A stretch of 34,589 nt of DNA from Candidatus Moraniibacteriota bacterium (GCA_014729445.1 WJJX01000111.1:1-34589), one strand, 5' to 3'. Numbered from the stretch's first letter, positions 23,884 through 32,883 are shown. Numbers and translations are program-made. Notes: generated from the letters alone by a model not told the origin.

Positions 23884-25062
23884 TTAAAATTGTAATTTGT
23901 CGGTTAATACGTTAAAGGTTTTTTGGGCGGCTTTTTGCCAATCAAATAATTTAGCCCGCTCTATACCTCTATTGGAAAGGACCTCCTGCTTCTTTTTGTT
24001 GGAAATTAAACTTAAAATTCTTTGAATCAGTTCATCCTCCCGATTGGGATTAAAATATTCAATAGCAGTTCTGCCGATTTCCGGGATCGCGGAAGTGCTG
24101 CCGGCAATAACGGGGCAACCGCTGGCCATGGCTTCCGCTACAGGGAGGCCAAAACCTTCATAAAGCGAAGGATAAACAAACATTTCCGCCCCCTGATAGA
24201 GAAAAGTCCTGTCCTTGTTTTTTATTTTGCCTGTCAAGACAACTTTGTCTTGAATTTCAAGCTCGGCGATTATTTTTTTTACGTCGGTTATGAGGGGATC
24301 TTTGATCTTTAAAATTTCGCCGGCCAGGACCAGCTTTCGATTGGCTAAAACATTTTTATAAGTCGCGGCAAGTCGTTTAAAAGTTTTTAAAAGCAGCTCC
24401 ACATTCTTTCTTTTTTCAAAACCGCCGATATAAAAAATATAAGGGGAGTCGATTTTAAATTTTTCTAATTTGTTTTTAATAGCCGTTTTGGAAAGTTTCA
24501 CCCGGAATTCTTCTTCAATGCCGTTATAAATAACCGAAATCCGACTGGAGGGGATTTTGAGGTATTTGATGATTTCCTTTTTTGAATATTCGGAGACGGT
24601 TATTATATGGTCTGCTTTTTTAGCAGCCTGAAAGGTTTTCTTAAAATAGATGTCTTTTCTTAAGTTGTTTGAATAGGTGCTTTCAAAAACTTTCCAAATC
24701 ATGTCATGGAGGGTTACCACATGACGAACGGTTTTAAAAACACTGGCTGAATTAAATGGGGTGAAGAAAATATCCACGTTGTCTTTAATGGCCGCTCTCG
24801 GCAGAAAGATTTTTTCCCAGCTGGCTTTTCTAAGAAGGTCGTCTCTTTTGTAAAAAACCGTTTCAACTATTTTTTTTCGGAGGTATTCGTTTTCGGGAAT
24901 AAGATCGAGATTGGTTTTCTCTTCGGCATAAAGATAATAGCTAACTTTGTTTTTGTTTGTTTTGTTTAGCTCGAGGAGACTTTTGATTATATTTAAGGAA
25001 TACTGTCCCAGTCCGGTGTTTATTTTTCTTAAAAATGAGGCATTTATACCGATTCTCAACAT
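23884..25062 (-). CDS. GT4-family glycosyltransferase
   Basis: This is a 392-aa retaining glycosyltransferase with the GT-B fold. The N-terminal acceptor domain has MLRIGINASFLRKINTGLGQY. The C-terminal nucleotide-sugar domain is marked by YIGGFEKRKNVELLLKTF, VVLTGKI and the E-x7-E motif in YPSLYEGFGLPVAEAMASG. Sugar and acceptor cannot be predicted. The enzyme is presumably cytoplasmic and builds surface polysaccharide. The DUF4012 gene across the divergent spacer and two more GT4 genes in the window support an envelope glycan role. It has no Shine-Dalgarno. The spacer at 25063-25223 separates it from a second, divergent GT4. Confidence 0.92.
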   Translation of the reverse strand: MLRIGINASFLRKINTGLGQYSLNIIKSLLELNKTNKNKVSYYLYAEEKTNLDLIPENEYLRKKIVETVFYKRDDLLRKASWEKIFLPRAAIKDNVDIFFTPFNSASVFKTVRHVVTLHDMIWKVFESTYSNNLRKDIYFKKTFQAAKKADHIITVSEYSKKEIIKYLKIPSSRISVIYNGIEEEFRVKLSKTAIKNKLEKFKIDSPYIFYIGGFEKRKNVELLLKTFKRLAATYKNVLANRKLVLAGEILKIKDPLITDVKKIIAELEIQDKVVLTGKIKNKDRTFLYQGAEMFVYPSLYEGFGLPVAEAMASGCPVIAGSTSAIPEIGRTAIEYFNPNREDELIQRILSLISNKKKQEVLSNRGIERAKLFDWQKAAQKTFNVLTDKLQF

Positions 25063-25162
25063 GCGGTTGTTTTATAAAAATTATTTAACCTTTCTATATT
25101 ATTAATGTATAGTCAAAAGTGTTTTTGGTCAAAATCAGATTAAAAATCCGTGGTTTGTCGAA

Positions 25163-25192
25163 TTTTCATTTTGTGCTAATTGTGAATATAAT
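25163..25192 (+). promoter_or_regulatory. promoter for the + strand GT4/DUF4012 pair
   Basis: TTTTCA (25163-25168) and a perfect TATAAT (25187-25192) are 18 bases apart, about 32 bases before the ATG at 25224. The -35 match is modest. Confidence 0.45.
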
Positions 25193-25223
25193 GAAGATGT
25201 TTTGAAAATTTTTAGCGAAAATT

Positions 25224-26351
25224 ATGTCAAAAGAAAAAGTAATCGGTATCGACGCCAGATTTTACGGTTCAAAAAATAGGGGTTTGGGCAGATATACGAC
25301 CAAGCTGATTAAGGGTTTGGAAAAAATCGATAAGAGAAATAAATATTTTATTTATTTAACCAAAGAAAATTTTGATCTTTACAAACCCCGCAATAAAAAT
25401 TTTAAAAAAAAGCTTTTGAATATCAGATGGTATTCCTGGAAAGAACAATTAATCCTTCCTTTTTTAATTGATTGGAAAAAACTCGATTTTATTCATTTTC
25501 CTCATTTTAATGTGCCTTTGCTGACCTTTAAACCCTTTATTGTTACCATCCATGATCTGATTTTGTTAAAGTATCCGACCAGGAAAGCGACAACCTTGAA
25601 TAGGTTTTATTATTTTTTTAAAATGAGGGCCTATAAGCTGATTTTGTGGCGTACGATTATTTCTTCCGCTCAAATTATCTCGGTTTCTAAATTTACCAAG
25701 ACAGAGATTTTGAAATATTTTAGGATAAAATCCTCGAAGGCGGAAATCATTTATGAGGCTTGTTTGGACAGTCCAAAATCATGGGCTGAACTTAAAAAGT
25801 TTCGGTTGAAAAGTTCAAGTTCTCAAAAACTGTTATATGTAGGCGCCGCTTATCCGCACAAGAATTTGAAACGACTTTTGCTGGTCTTTAAAAATCTTAA
25901 AAAACGATATAAAGAGTTGGAATTGCTGATAGTTGGCGGGGATGGATATTTCTTTAAAGAAATTAAGAATTTTGTTAAGATAAAGAAGATGCAGGGGGTG
26001 GTTTTTTTAGGCCATGTAGAAAATGAAAAAGAACTAAGGAAAATATATAAAAAAGCCGATATATTTGTTTTTCCGAGTTTATATGAAGGTTTTGGACTGC
26101 CTCCTTTGGAGGCTATGCGGGAAGGCCTGCCGGTGGTTTCTTCTAATGCGGGAAGCATTAAAGAGATTTTGAAGGATGGAGCCTATTATTTTGATCCGGT
26201 CGATAGGGAGGATATGGAAAGGAAAATAAAGAGGGTTTTATCGAGTGAAAGCTTAAGGCGGAGCTTAATTAAGAAGGGGTATTTAAGGGTCCAGAAATTT
26301 TCCTGGCAGAAAATGGCCAAACAGACCTTTAAACTCTATTCAAAGATGTGA
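25224..26351 (+). CDS. GT4-family glycosyltransferase
   Basis: This is a 375-aa GT-B glycosyltransferase. The N-terminus is KVIGIDARFYGSKNRGLGRYT. The donor domain includes LLYVGAAYPHKNLKRLLLVF, VVFLGHV and the E-x7-E motif in FPSLYEGFGLPPLEAM. The N-terminal GLGRYT and the donor site are close in style to the neighbouring GT4 at 23884, so they may be old duplicates. The gene ends in TGA, and the DUF4012 gene follows 39 bases later on the same strand, suggesting a two-gene unit for a surface polymer. Substrates are unknown. Confidence 0.92.
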   Translation: MSKEKVIGIDARFYGSKNRGLGRYTTKLIKGLEKIDKRNKYFIYLTKENFDLYKPRNKNFKKKLLNIRWYSWKEQLILPFLIDWKKLDFIHFPHFNVPLLTFKPFIVTIHDLILLKYPTRKATTLNRFYYFFKMRAYKLILWRTIISSAQIISVSKFTKTEILKYFRIKSSKAEIIYEACLDSPKSWAELKKFRLKSSSSQKLLYVGAAYPHKNLKRLLLVFKNLKKRYKELELLIVGGDGYFFKEIKNFVKIKKMQGVVFLGHVENEKELRKIYKKADIFVFPSLYEGFGLPPLEAMREGLPVVSSNAGSIKEILKDGAYYFDPVDREDMERKIKRVLSSESLRRSLIKKGYLRVQKFSWQKMAKQTFKLYSKM

Positions 26352-26390
26352 GGATTGGAAAGGCGATTATTAGTTTGATAAAAAACAAAA

Positions 26391-29024
26391 ATGCCGCTAA
26401 AAAGAAAAAAATCAAAGATTGTTGATTTAAGCCCTAAAAATAACCTCGAGAGAGAATCGGTTTTGGATTTGCGTCAAAAAAAGAAGGAAAAGTTTAAAAA
26501 TCATTTAGTTAAACGAACGGTTCCTGTTTCCAATAAAGACGAAAGGGAAAGAAAAATAGTGGAATTTTTTCAGGACAAGGATAAAGTGCAGGAGGAAAGA
26601 AGGGCTTTATTCGATTTTTCTAAGGGCGTTTCCTCGGTTAAGAAAGCTCGAGCTGATAAAAGCGCTTCGGTTTTTTCGGCTCCAAAAGCTTCTAATTCGG
26701 CAGGTCTTCAAAAGAATTTTGATGAAGCGGGCATTGTTGATTTGAAATCTTTTAAAGACAAAAAATATGAGAGCGCAAGAAAGACGGCGATTGATTTAAA
26801 AAAAAAGAATCATCCTGTAAAAAAAAACCTAAAGCCTTGGATTCAAATTCCCAAAAGCGTCCGATCCAATCAAATAAAAAGAGAGTATAGCAAGCCGATA
26901 GACGGAGAGCCTGATTGGAAATTTCCGGTTAAGAGTAAAGAAGAGCTTTTATTCGAGGCTCAGAATGAAGAACCAATCCGAGTGGAAAAGAAGAAAAAAG
27001 AGCCCAGGACTCAATATTTAATAAATTTAAGAGAAGAGATCTTAACGCCGAGGCTTAAAAAAATATTTTCGACTTCTTTAAGTCTGGCTTTGATAATCAT
27101 TATTCTGCCTATAGCGATAATTGGGGCTAAAGTTTTACTCAATTTTGAAAAAGGAGAATCGTTAAGTTATTCCAATGAAAAGGTGGGCGTTAAAGAAGCG
27201 CAGGCTTCGATCGGCGATGCCGAAATCGGCAGAATAAAAAAATACGACGAGGTAACGGATGAAACTTATGTTAAGATTATCGAAGAATTTGAAAAAATTG
27301 AAGCTATTGTCAACTCCAAAGAGTTCGATAACGAAGTAAAAACGATTAATCAACATGAAAAGGTTGAAAGAGTTGAGAATTTTTTGGATCAGGCGGAAGA
27401 AAATATTTCAAAGTACGAAAAATTCACCTCTTCTCAAAACGAGCCCTCTTCCTTAACGATAATTCAAGAGGCTACTGATTTAAAGAAAAATCTGGCCGAA
27501 TCCAAAAATCAATTAAACGAGGCTTTATATCAGATTGACAATTTTAATTTAGACGATATTTCTCCTGCAGCTGTTGAAAAATTAAGGCAATTAAAAGAAA
27601 TTTTGCCGGATATGATTAGTCGGATTGCGGATTTGGAAAGTTACATTTCGGTAATTTTTGAATTTTTTGGGCTTAATGAGAAAAAAAAATACTTGGTCGT
27701 TTTTGAGGATAACAAAGAATTAACTGCGACAGGGGGAGCAATAGTCTCGTATGCCGTTATCGAGATGCAAAATGGAAAAGCCAAGAATATTTCTCCCAAG
27801 CAGATATACGACTTAGAGCTTTTGTATCGAGAAAAGATCATTCCCCCCAAACCTTTACAAAAAGCCATTGCCAATTGGTCTATTTACGATTCCAACTGGT
27901 GGGCGGATTTTGGAACTACCAGCGAGAAAATGGTTTGGTTTTATGAAAAGACCGGCGGCCCTCCTGTGGATGGAGTAATTGCGGTTAATGACGATTTTTT
28001 AAAGGATTTTTTGGATTTTTTGGGTGCTGTCGAGATTAGCGACGCCGGTGGGGAAAAGCTGGTTATAAACGGCGGGAATTTTTACGAATTTTTGAATGAA
28101 GAATCGGCGCTAAAGTATAAGAACGAGATTGAAAAAAAACATCAGAGTGTTTTGCCCAAGCTATTTGAGGAGATTATTAACCGTTGCGGCGAACTGGATT
28201 TTTCTTATTGGGATAGAATTTCCCAAAAGATGAAAGTCAATATTTTAGCTAAAAATATTTTGTTAAATTCTTTTGATCAAAAAATCAAAGGAACTTTGTC
28301 CTTCCTGGGCCTGAACGGTTCCTTATATGAAACAAGAAGGGATTATTTGAGTGTGATAACCAGCAATATTAACGATATTGAGGAAAAGATTGAGATAAAA
28401 GAGGAAATTATTCATGAAGCCCAAGTTCAGATAGACGGCACAATCCTAAACACGGTTACTTTAAAAAAGCGTTTTCTAAATCCGGAATCCATGCTGGAAA
28501 ATTATGACGAGCCTTTTACGGACTGGATTAGATTTTATGTTCCTGAGGGAAGTCAGCTTGTTTCTCAAAAAGGATTTGCCAACGGCAATTTCGAACCTTT
28601 AATAGATTATGAGAAATTGGGATATAAAGAGGATATAAGCATCAGTCAAACTCGCCGAAACTCCCATATTGATCCGGAAACTAAGATGATGATTTACGAA
28701 GAGAACGGTAAAACGGTTTTTGCCAATTGGGTTCATTATAGCCCCCAGGAAGAGGCCGAGGTTCAAATTACGTATTTGCTTCCCTTTAGCTTGAACTTAA
28801 ATAAGGAAGAGGAAGAGCCGGTTGCCGATTTGTATAGTTTATTTGTTCAAAAACAGCCGGGCAACAATAATGTGGAGCTTCAGACAAAACTTTCCGGTTT
28901 GTCGGATTATGCCTATGTTTACCATTACCCGAATGAACTTGTTTTAAGCAGGGCTGGTTGGGAGATTAAGCAGAATTTATTGGAGGATAAGTTTTATGCG
29001 ATTGTTGTTAAAAAAGAAGATTGA
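26391..29024 (+). CDS. DUF4012 membrane protein
   Basis: This 877-aa protein has a long basic, disordered cytoplasmic N-terminus (about 1-220) and one transmembrane helix (about 227-250, SLALIIIILPIAIIGAKVLL). A helical coiled-coil segment covers about 280-410. A DUF4012 region starts at about 425 (EKKKYLVVFEDNKELTATGGAIVSY), followed by FYEKTGGPPVDGVIAVNDDFLKDFLDFLG. DUF4012 proteins are widespread in Patescibacteria and Actinobacteria beside polysaccharide genes and have no proven activity. Its partner here is the upstream GT4. The C-terminal 190 residues look beta-rich. The gene ends in TGA, one base from the convergent L,D-transpeptidase stop, with no spacer for a terminator. Confidence 0.86.
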   Translation: MPLKRKKSKIVDLSPKNNLERESVLDLRQKKKEKFKNHLVKRTVPVSNKDERERKIVEFFQDKDKVQEERRALFDFSKGVSSVKKARADKSASVFSAPKASNSAGLQKNFDEAGIVDLKSFKDKKYESARKTAIDLKKKNHPVKKNLKPWIQIPKSVRSNQIKREYSKPIDGEPDWKFPVKSKEELLFEAQNEEPIRVEKKKKEPRTQYLINLREEILTPRLKKIFSTSLSLALIIIILPIAIIGAKVLLNFEKGESLSYSNEKVGVKEAQASIGDAEIGRIKKYDEVTDETYVKIIEEFEKIEAIVNSKEFDNEVKTINQHEKVERVENFLDQAEENISKYEKFTSSQNEPSSLTIIQEATDLKKNLAESKNQLNEALYQIDNFNLDDISPAAVEKLRQLKEILPDMISRIADLESYISVIFEFFGLNEKKKYLVVFEDNKELTATGGAIVSYAVIEMQNGKAKNISPKQIYDLELLYREKIIPPKPLQKAIANWSIYDSNWWADFGTTSEKMVWFYEKTGGPPVDGVIAVNDDFLKDFLDFLGAVEISDAGGEKLVINGGNFYEFLNEESALKYKNEIEKKHQSVLPKLFEEIINRCGELDFSYWDRISQKMKVNILAKNILLNSFDQKIKGTLSFLGLNGSLYETRRDYLSVITSNINDIEEKIEIKEEIIHEAQVQIDGTILNTVTLKKRFLNPESMLENYDEPFTDWIRFYVPEGSQLVSQKGFANGNFEPLIDYEKLGYKEDISISQTRRNSHIDPETKMMIYEENGKTVFANWVHYSPQEEAEVQITYLLPFSLNLNKEEEEPVADLYSLFVQKQPGNNNVELQTKLSGLSDYAYVYHYPNELVLSRAGWEIKQNLLEDKFYAIVVKKED

Positions 29025-29025
29025 T

Positions 29026-30573
29026 TTAGTAATGAATGTAGATTGGAGTGCCGACATCGGAAAAATTAAAAACCACTTCAGCAGGGCCGACTCCCAGTCT
29101 GATACAACCATGACTAACTGGAATTCCCAAGTGATCTTGTCCTTCTTTGTAGCCGTTAGGCCATTCCGGCAGCTCGTGAATATAATGGCCGGCTCCGGTA
29201 AAAGCCAGGGAATAAGGCATCCACAGTTTATATTGGTGAGACCAATGGCGTCTTTCTTTTCTAAGTACGGCATAGGTGCCGGTAGGAGTGGCCATTCCTC
29301 TTTTTCCGGTAGAGACTTTGTAGGTCCCGAGAAGAATGCCGTCGTTGTAAATACTCATTAGCTGGGTTGAAAGATTAACGTCGATGTATTTTCCATCTTT
29401 GAAAAACGGATCATCGATAGAGCTTCGGCCATCTCTAACAAAACCGCCCTTATTGCCGGTAATAAATTCGATGCCGACATCTTCTTTTAAGTAACTGTCG
29501 TTTTGAGCTTTAAGTCCTTCCTTTAGCAGAATTTTGTAATTGGTGTCTTGTTTGAAATTTTCCGGGATAACTACAGCGGTTTTTTTGTTTTGACTGAATT
29601 CGATTTTATAGGGAGTGGGGGGGGTAATTTTTAAATTGTCTCTTAAGCTTTCTTCTTTGAAAGGTTTGTCAAAGGTGATGGTAAATTTTTGGTCAGTTGA
29701 AACATCTCTTGTTCCTCCTTTTGGGTAACTCTCTACAAAGTTTAAAGGCTCCAAGGTGGCAAAAGAAAATTCTTTTAGAGTCTTAAATTGAGAACCTTCT
29801 TTGTCGGTTGTATATTTTTGAGAGACGACTACTTTGTACTTTTGATTAAGTTCCAATGGTTTTTTTGGGGTTAGTACGTATTCGGTTTTGTCTTCGTTGT
29901 GATCGATATCGAAGTCGATTAAAGTTACATAATTGTTGATATCTTTTTCGTTGATTTGAGGAATAGGAGATTCTATGTCGGAGAATTTTTCATTGGTACT
30001 TATAGTCGGCGTTTTTTGATCTGTTTGTTCGATGGGATTTTTTTCAAGCGGAATTCCCACTTTAAATTCAAGTTCGTAGTCGGCCGTTGATTTGTTAAAA
30101 TCGATAAAAATTTTTTCGTCTACTTTAACCCCCTGATCTTTGTACGGAGAGACTTTGACGATCTGGGGATATTCTTCAATGCGAAATTCTTTTGCGTTTT
30201 TGAAAGGGACAAAAAGAGAGCTTTCGCCCTGGAAAGTGAGGGTATATTTTTGGTTGGGCGAAAAAATTTCTTGGGGGATAAATTTAAAACCGGTCAGATC
30301 CTCCTCCCAAAAAAGATCTCCCTTTATTCCGGGGGAAATTTTAAAGCTTTTTTTTATGAGATAGGGTTTAACGGGTTGATTGAATTTTATGTGAATATCG
30401 GAGTCTGGTTTGATATTTTCTTTATGGTCGAGACTGTAAGTTGTTTTTGGAATTAGCAATTCGTTTTTATGAGTGGAAAGCAGATTGAAGAAAATATAGG
30501 ATATGGCAAAACAGATGATAACATATAAAAACCAGGAAGTGAAAAATTCTAATTTAGATCCTTTTTTTTTCAT
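29026..30573 (-). CDS. L,D-transpeptidase (YkuD) with N-terminal Ig-like domains
   Basis: This is a membrane-anchored cell-wall cross-linking enzyme (515 aa). A transmembrane helix lies at about 12-32. Bacterial Ig-like/SbsA-type beta domains follow at about 50-375, recognisable by repeated 'P.G...V.....I.I.F..P' patterns (SYPKGGTRDVSTDQKFTITF; VSPYKDQGVKVDEKIFIDF). The C-terminal YkuD domain is at about 388-515. Its catalytic motif is PVSHGCIRL, with C490 as the nucleophile. HYIHELPE carries the partner His, and GTYKVSTGKRGMATPTG is the family's substrate-side strand. Such enzymes make 3-3 links between stem peptides, or attach proteins, without penicillin-sensitive chemistry. The context of a MurE-like ligase and a wall hydrolase fits peptidoglycan remodelling. 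Confidence 0.93.
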   Translation of the reverse strand: MKKKGSKLEFFTSWFLYVIICFAISYIFFNLLSTHKNELLIPKTTYSLDHKENIKPDSDIHIKFNQPVKPYLIKKSFKISPGIKGDLFWEEDLTGFKFIPQEIFSPNQKYTLTFQGESSLFVPFKNAKEFRIEEYPQIVKVSPYKDQGVKVDEKIFIDFNKSTADYELEFKVGIPLEKNPIEQTDQKTPTISTNEKFSDIESPIPQINEKDINNYVTLIDFDIDHNEDKTEYVLTPKKPLELNQKYKVVVSQKYTTDKEGSQFKTLKEFSFATLEPLNFVESYPKGGTRDVSTDQKFTITFDKPFKEESLRDNLKITPPTPYKIEFSQNKKTAVVIPENFKQDTNYKILLKEGLKAQNDSYLKEDVGIEFITGNKGGFVRDGRSSIDDPFFKDGKYIDVNLSTQLMSIYNDGILLGTYKVSTGKRGMATPTGTYAVLRKERRHWSHQYKLWMPYSLAFTGAGHYIHELPEWPNGYKEGQDHLGIPVSHGCIRLGVGPAEVVFNFSDVGTPIYIHY

Positions 30574-30653
30574 TATAATGATCGGATTATTTTATGATTT
30601 TTTGGCTCATTATCCTTGGGGTGAATTGATAATGGCCGGATTTTTTTTAAAAT

Positions 30654-30683
30654 TTGATATTATTTAGATCTGTTTTTTATTAT
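30654..30683 (+). promoter_or_regulatory. possible promoter for the unknown membrane gene at 30.9 kb
   Basis: TTGATA (30654-30659) and TATTAT (30678-30683) are 18 bases apart. The implied start near 30690 gives a leader of about 200 bases, which contains two related hairpins. Confidence 0.45.
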
Positions 30684-30785
30684 AGCATATTTTATTTTTT
30701 TACTTTATTTTTTAAAAAAAATCAATATAATTAAAATAGATGGAAGCCATGTCCGGTTCTTTTAATCAAATTCAAATATTATAAG

Positions 30786-30834
30786 ACTCTCCGAGAGTGA
30801 AAAATTCTAAATTAAAAATCCTCGCTCCGAGAGC
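30786..30834 (+). repeat. twin hairpins sharing CTCCGAGAG in a leader
   Basis: Hairpin 1 is ACTCT-CCG-AGAGT (30786-30798). Hairpin 2 is GCTC-CGA-GAGC (30824-30834). Both contain the 9-mer CTCCGAGAG, with starts 36 bases apart, in otherwise AT-rich sequence. The second ends about 66 bases before the preferred start codon. They could be protein binding sites or paired RNA hairpins. The rest of the 30574-30882 spacer is A/T-rich and shows no gene. Confidence 0.55.
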
Positions 30835-30900
30835 ATGTTTAATCGGGAAATTACTCTTTATTTTAAATTTTATTTATTTTTTATGCAGGGAGAGTTTTTA

Positions 30901-31428
30901 GTGGATTTAGTAAATCAAAGCAGTCAATTGGGTTATGATCTTTATCATTCCTGGCAGGGCACTGTTTTGCGTTGGGTCTTGGGTGGCTATACCTTGCTTT
31001 TTATTGTTAATATTACGATTATTCTTGTGAAATACAATAGAAAACTCTGGGAATATAATCTTTATGGCAATAAAACCAAAAAAACTTTTGAAAAATTGAA
31101 GAAAAAAAATCCTTTAGCAGCCTGGGACGAGATCAAATTAAATTTGGATTCGCCAAATGCGAAGGATTGGAAAACCGCCTTAGTCGAAGCTGAAAAAATG
31201 TTTGATAAAGAATTGATTAAGGCCGGATTTAGAGGAGAAGAGATTGGCGAGAGGATTAACCAATTGGGTCCTAGTGATTTGGAGAATGTTTCATTGGATG
31301 AGCTGTGGGATGCTCATAGAATTAAAAACAGTGTGGTTAATGATTCCAAATTTGAATTGACAAATCAGAGTGCTAGAATTGCGTTTGAGGCTTTTAGGAA
31401 GGCCGCCGCCGATTTATTAGCTAAATAA
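30901..31428 (+). CDS. membrane protein of unknown function
   Basis: I do not recognise this protein. It has one transmembrane helix near the N-terminus (VLGGYTLLFIVNITIILV), then a helical, charged cytoplasmic part of about 130 residues (NPLAAWDEIKLNL, DELWDAHRIKNS) ending AFRKAAADLLAK. Three starts are possible: ATG 30835, ATG 30883 and GTG 30901. I prefer GTG 30901 (175 aa) because GGGAGAG lies at 30888-30894, a good Shine-Dalgarno distance and one of very few such sites here. ATG 30883 would add six residues. It has its own long leader and is followed by a strong hairpin, so it is probably a single-gene unit. Confidence 0.72.
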   Translation: MDLVNQSSQLGYDLYHSWQGTVLRWVLGGYTLLFIVNITIILVKYNRKLWEYNLYGNKTKKTFEKLKKKNPLAAWDEIKLNLDSPNAKDWKTALVEAEKMFDKELIKAGFRGEEIGERINQLGPSDLENVSLDELWDAHRIKNSVVNDSKFELTNQSARIAFEAFRKAAADLLAK

Positions 31429-31449
31429 TAGTAGCCTTTGCCTCTATAA

Positions 31450-31482
31450 ATAAACGAACCGCGCGCCGCGCGGTTCGTTTAT
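31450..31482. terminator. bidirectional hairpin, 16-bp perfect stem
   Basis: ATAAACGAACCGCGCG (31450-31465) is the exact reverse complement of 31467-31482, with one central base. It lies between two convergent genes (stops at 31428 and 31504). The outer stem is AT-rich, so each strand has a T-rich 3' arm, as in bidirectional terminators. The CGCGCG core is striking in an AT-rich region. Confidence 0.7.
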
Positions 31483-31503
31483 GGTTATGGTATAATGTGA
31501 TTT

Positions 31504-32700
31504 TTAATAGATATAGCCTTTAATAATTCCGCTTCGAGCGTCAATCGTTCTTGTATTTTTTACTCCCCAACCTTTGTAATTCATTTCACTAACGGTTACT
31601 TTATTGCCGCTTACTTTTTCGACGTAAGCCACATGGCCCCATCTACTTTCGTGGGTCACCATAATTGCTCCGGGAATCGGACTTTTTCCGGTCTTTGCTC
31701 CATAAGCCTTGGCGTGGTATAACCAGGTACCAGCGTTGCCTCCCCAGGGAACATGTCTTTTTGTAGCTACATACCAGGTACACCAGCCATAAGGGAATCG
31801 ATGCGCCGGATATTTGTTTAAGCCGGTCGACCTGGTGGGGCCCGTTATTTGAGCATCGGGATTGGCGGCCGTGTATCTTGCCATTAAAGCATCTTGATAT
31901 CTTGGCTCGTCTTCGATTTTTCCATCCGGAATGATAATTTCTTCACCAACGGCAAGCTCTCCGTCGGCCGAAAGATCGTTAAATTCAATAATTTTATCTT
32001 CTTTGGCTTCGTATTTTTTGGCTAATGCCTTTATGGTATCGCCGGATTTGACTTTGTGTTTAACACCGGTTGTAGGCAGGATAAAGATTTCGTCGCCGGG
32101 TTTTATCAGTGATTCTGAATTAAGATCGTTAGCCCATAAGATAGTGCTTGTAGTAATCGAATATTTTTGGGCAATCGAACTTACCGTATCGCCTTCTTTA
32201 ACCTTATAGATAAAGACATCCTGTTGGCCGCTGTTGAATTCTTCGGCCGTTGGATTGGCGGTGGCTTTCATAGAGCCTAAAACGGTGTTTTTTTCACCTT
32301 CCTCCTTTAAGAATTTTTCATAGTCGGCCAGTTCGTCGGTGTTAGTCATTGAGGCCAGGGCCAATGAATGAGGTTTTTCAACATTACCAAGACTGCCCAA
32401 ATAAGAACCCCCGTCTCTATTGAATAAAAAATTACCGTCAAGGATATTGCCGTTTTGGGAGTTGATATTGGCAAAAGAAATAGAAAGAGCGCAACCTAAA
32501 ACACCTACTCTTGCTAGATTTCTTCTTAAAAACCTGGCCAAAAAAGCTATTTTTCCTCTTTTTAAAAAACCTATCAGTTTGATTTGATAAGTATTGATTT
32601 TTCCACAAATAGCTTTAAATCTAGCGATGGCGGGAAAATGCTTTATGTGGTTGGTTTTCTTATATTGTTGCAACCTTTTTAATTTATCCCGATGTTCCAA
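31504..32700 (-). CDS. LysM-CHAP cell-wall hydrolase
   Basis: This is an exported peptidoglycan-binding and cutting enzyme. Residues, numbered from TTG 32700, show a basic N-terminus and a membrane or signal helix at about 62-78 (ARVGVLGCALSISFA). LysM 1 is at about 164-208 (YKVKEGDTVSSIAQKYSI) and LysM 2 at about 214-258 (HKVKSGDTIKALAKKYE). The CHAP domain is at about 300-398, with the likely catalytic C307 in YGWCTWYVA and H356 in RWGHVAYVE. CHAP enzymes cleave peptide or amide bonds in peptidoglycan. The start is unclear. No ATG exists upstream of the signal helix; TTG 32700 lacks a Shine-Dalgarno. The frame stays open upstream to about 32775, and AAAGGAG at 32744-32750 would suit an ATA at 32733. 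Confidence 0.88.
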   Translation of the reverse strand: MEHRDKLKRLQQYKKTNHIKHFPAIARFKAICGKINTYQIKLIGFLKRGKIAFLARFLRRNLARVGVLGCALSISFANINSQNGNILDGNFLFNRDGGSYLGSLGNVEKPHSLALASMTNTDELADYEKFLKEEGEKNTVLGSMKATANPTAEEFNSGQQDVFIYKVKEGDTVSSIAQKYSITTSTILWANDLNSESLIKPGDEIFILPTTGVKHKVKSGDTIKALAKKYEAKEDKIIEFNDLSADGELAVGEEIIIPDGKIEDEPRYQDALMARYTAANPDAQITGPTRSTGLNKYPAHRFPYGWCTWYVATKRHVPWGGNAGTWLYHAKAYGAKTGKSPIPGAIMVTHESRWGHVAYVEKVSGNKVTVSEMNYKGWGVKNTRTIDARSGIIKGYIY

Positions 32701-32743
32701 TTTATTAAAAAGGCTTCTTGCTTTTTTACTTATGGCTTTATAG

Positions 32744-32803
32744 CTCCTTTCAAGAAATAAATAAAACTTTCTTCATTATCTAAACTTAAACTTTGAAAGT
32801 TAA
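32744..32803 (-). promoter_or_regulatory. promoter and Shine-Dalgarno upstream of the LysM-CHAP gene
   Basis: On the minus strand, TTAACT (32803-32798) and GATAAT (32780-32775) are 17 bases apart, so the start is near 32768. AAAGGAG (32750-32744) follows in the leader. The palindrome AACTTTGAAAGTT (32789-32801) overlaps the -35 region and could be an operator. Confidence 0.5.
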
Positions 32804-32883
32804 TACTATTTCCTGATGTTAATTATTAGCTTTTTTGCCTAATATGAAGTTAGCAGATTTGGGAATTTTGGTCAATATATTTT

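Noticed and set aside
31486..31496. Perfect extended -10 TATGGTATAAT on the + strand
   Set aside because: It points into the antisense of the LysM-CHAP gene, has no -35, and leads to no gene. It is probably chance in AT-rich spacer.
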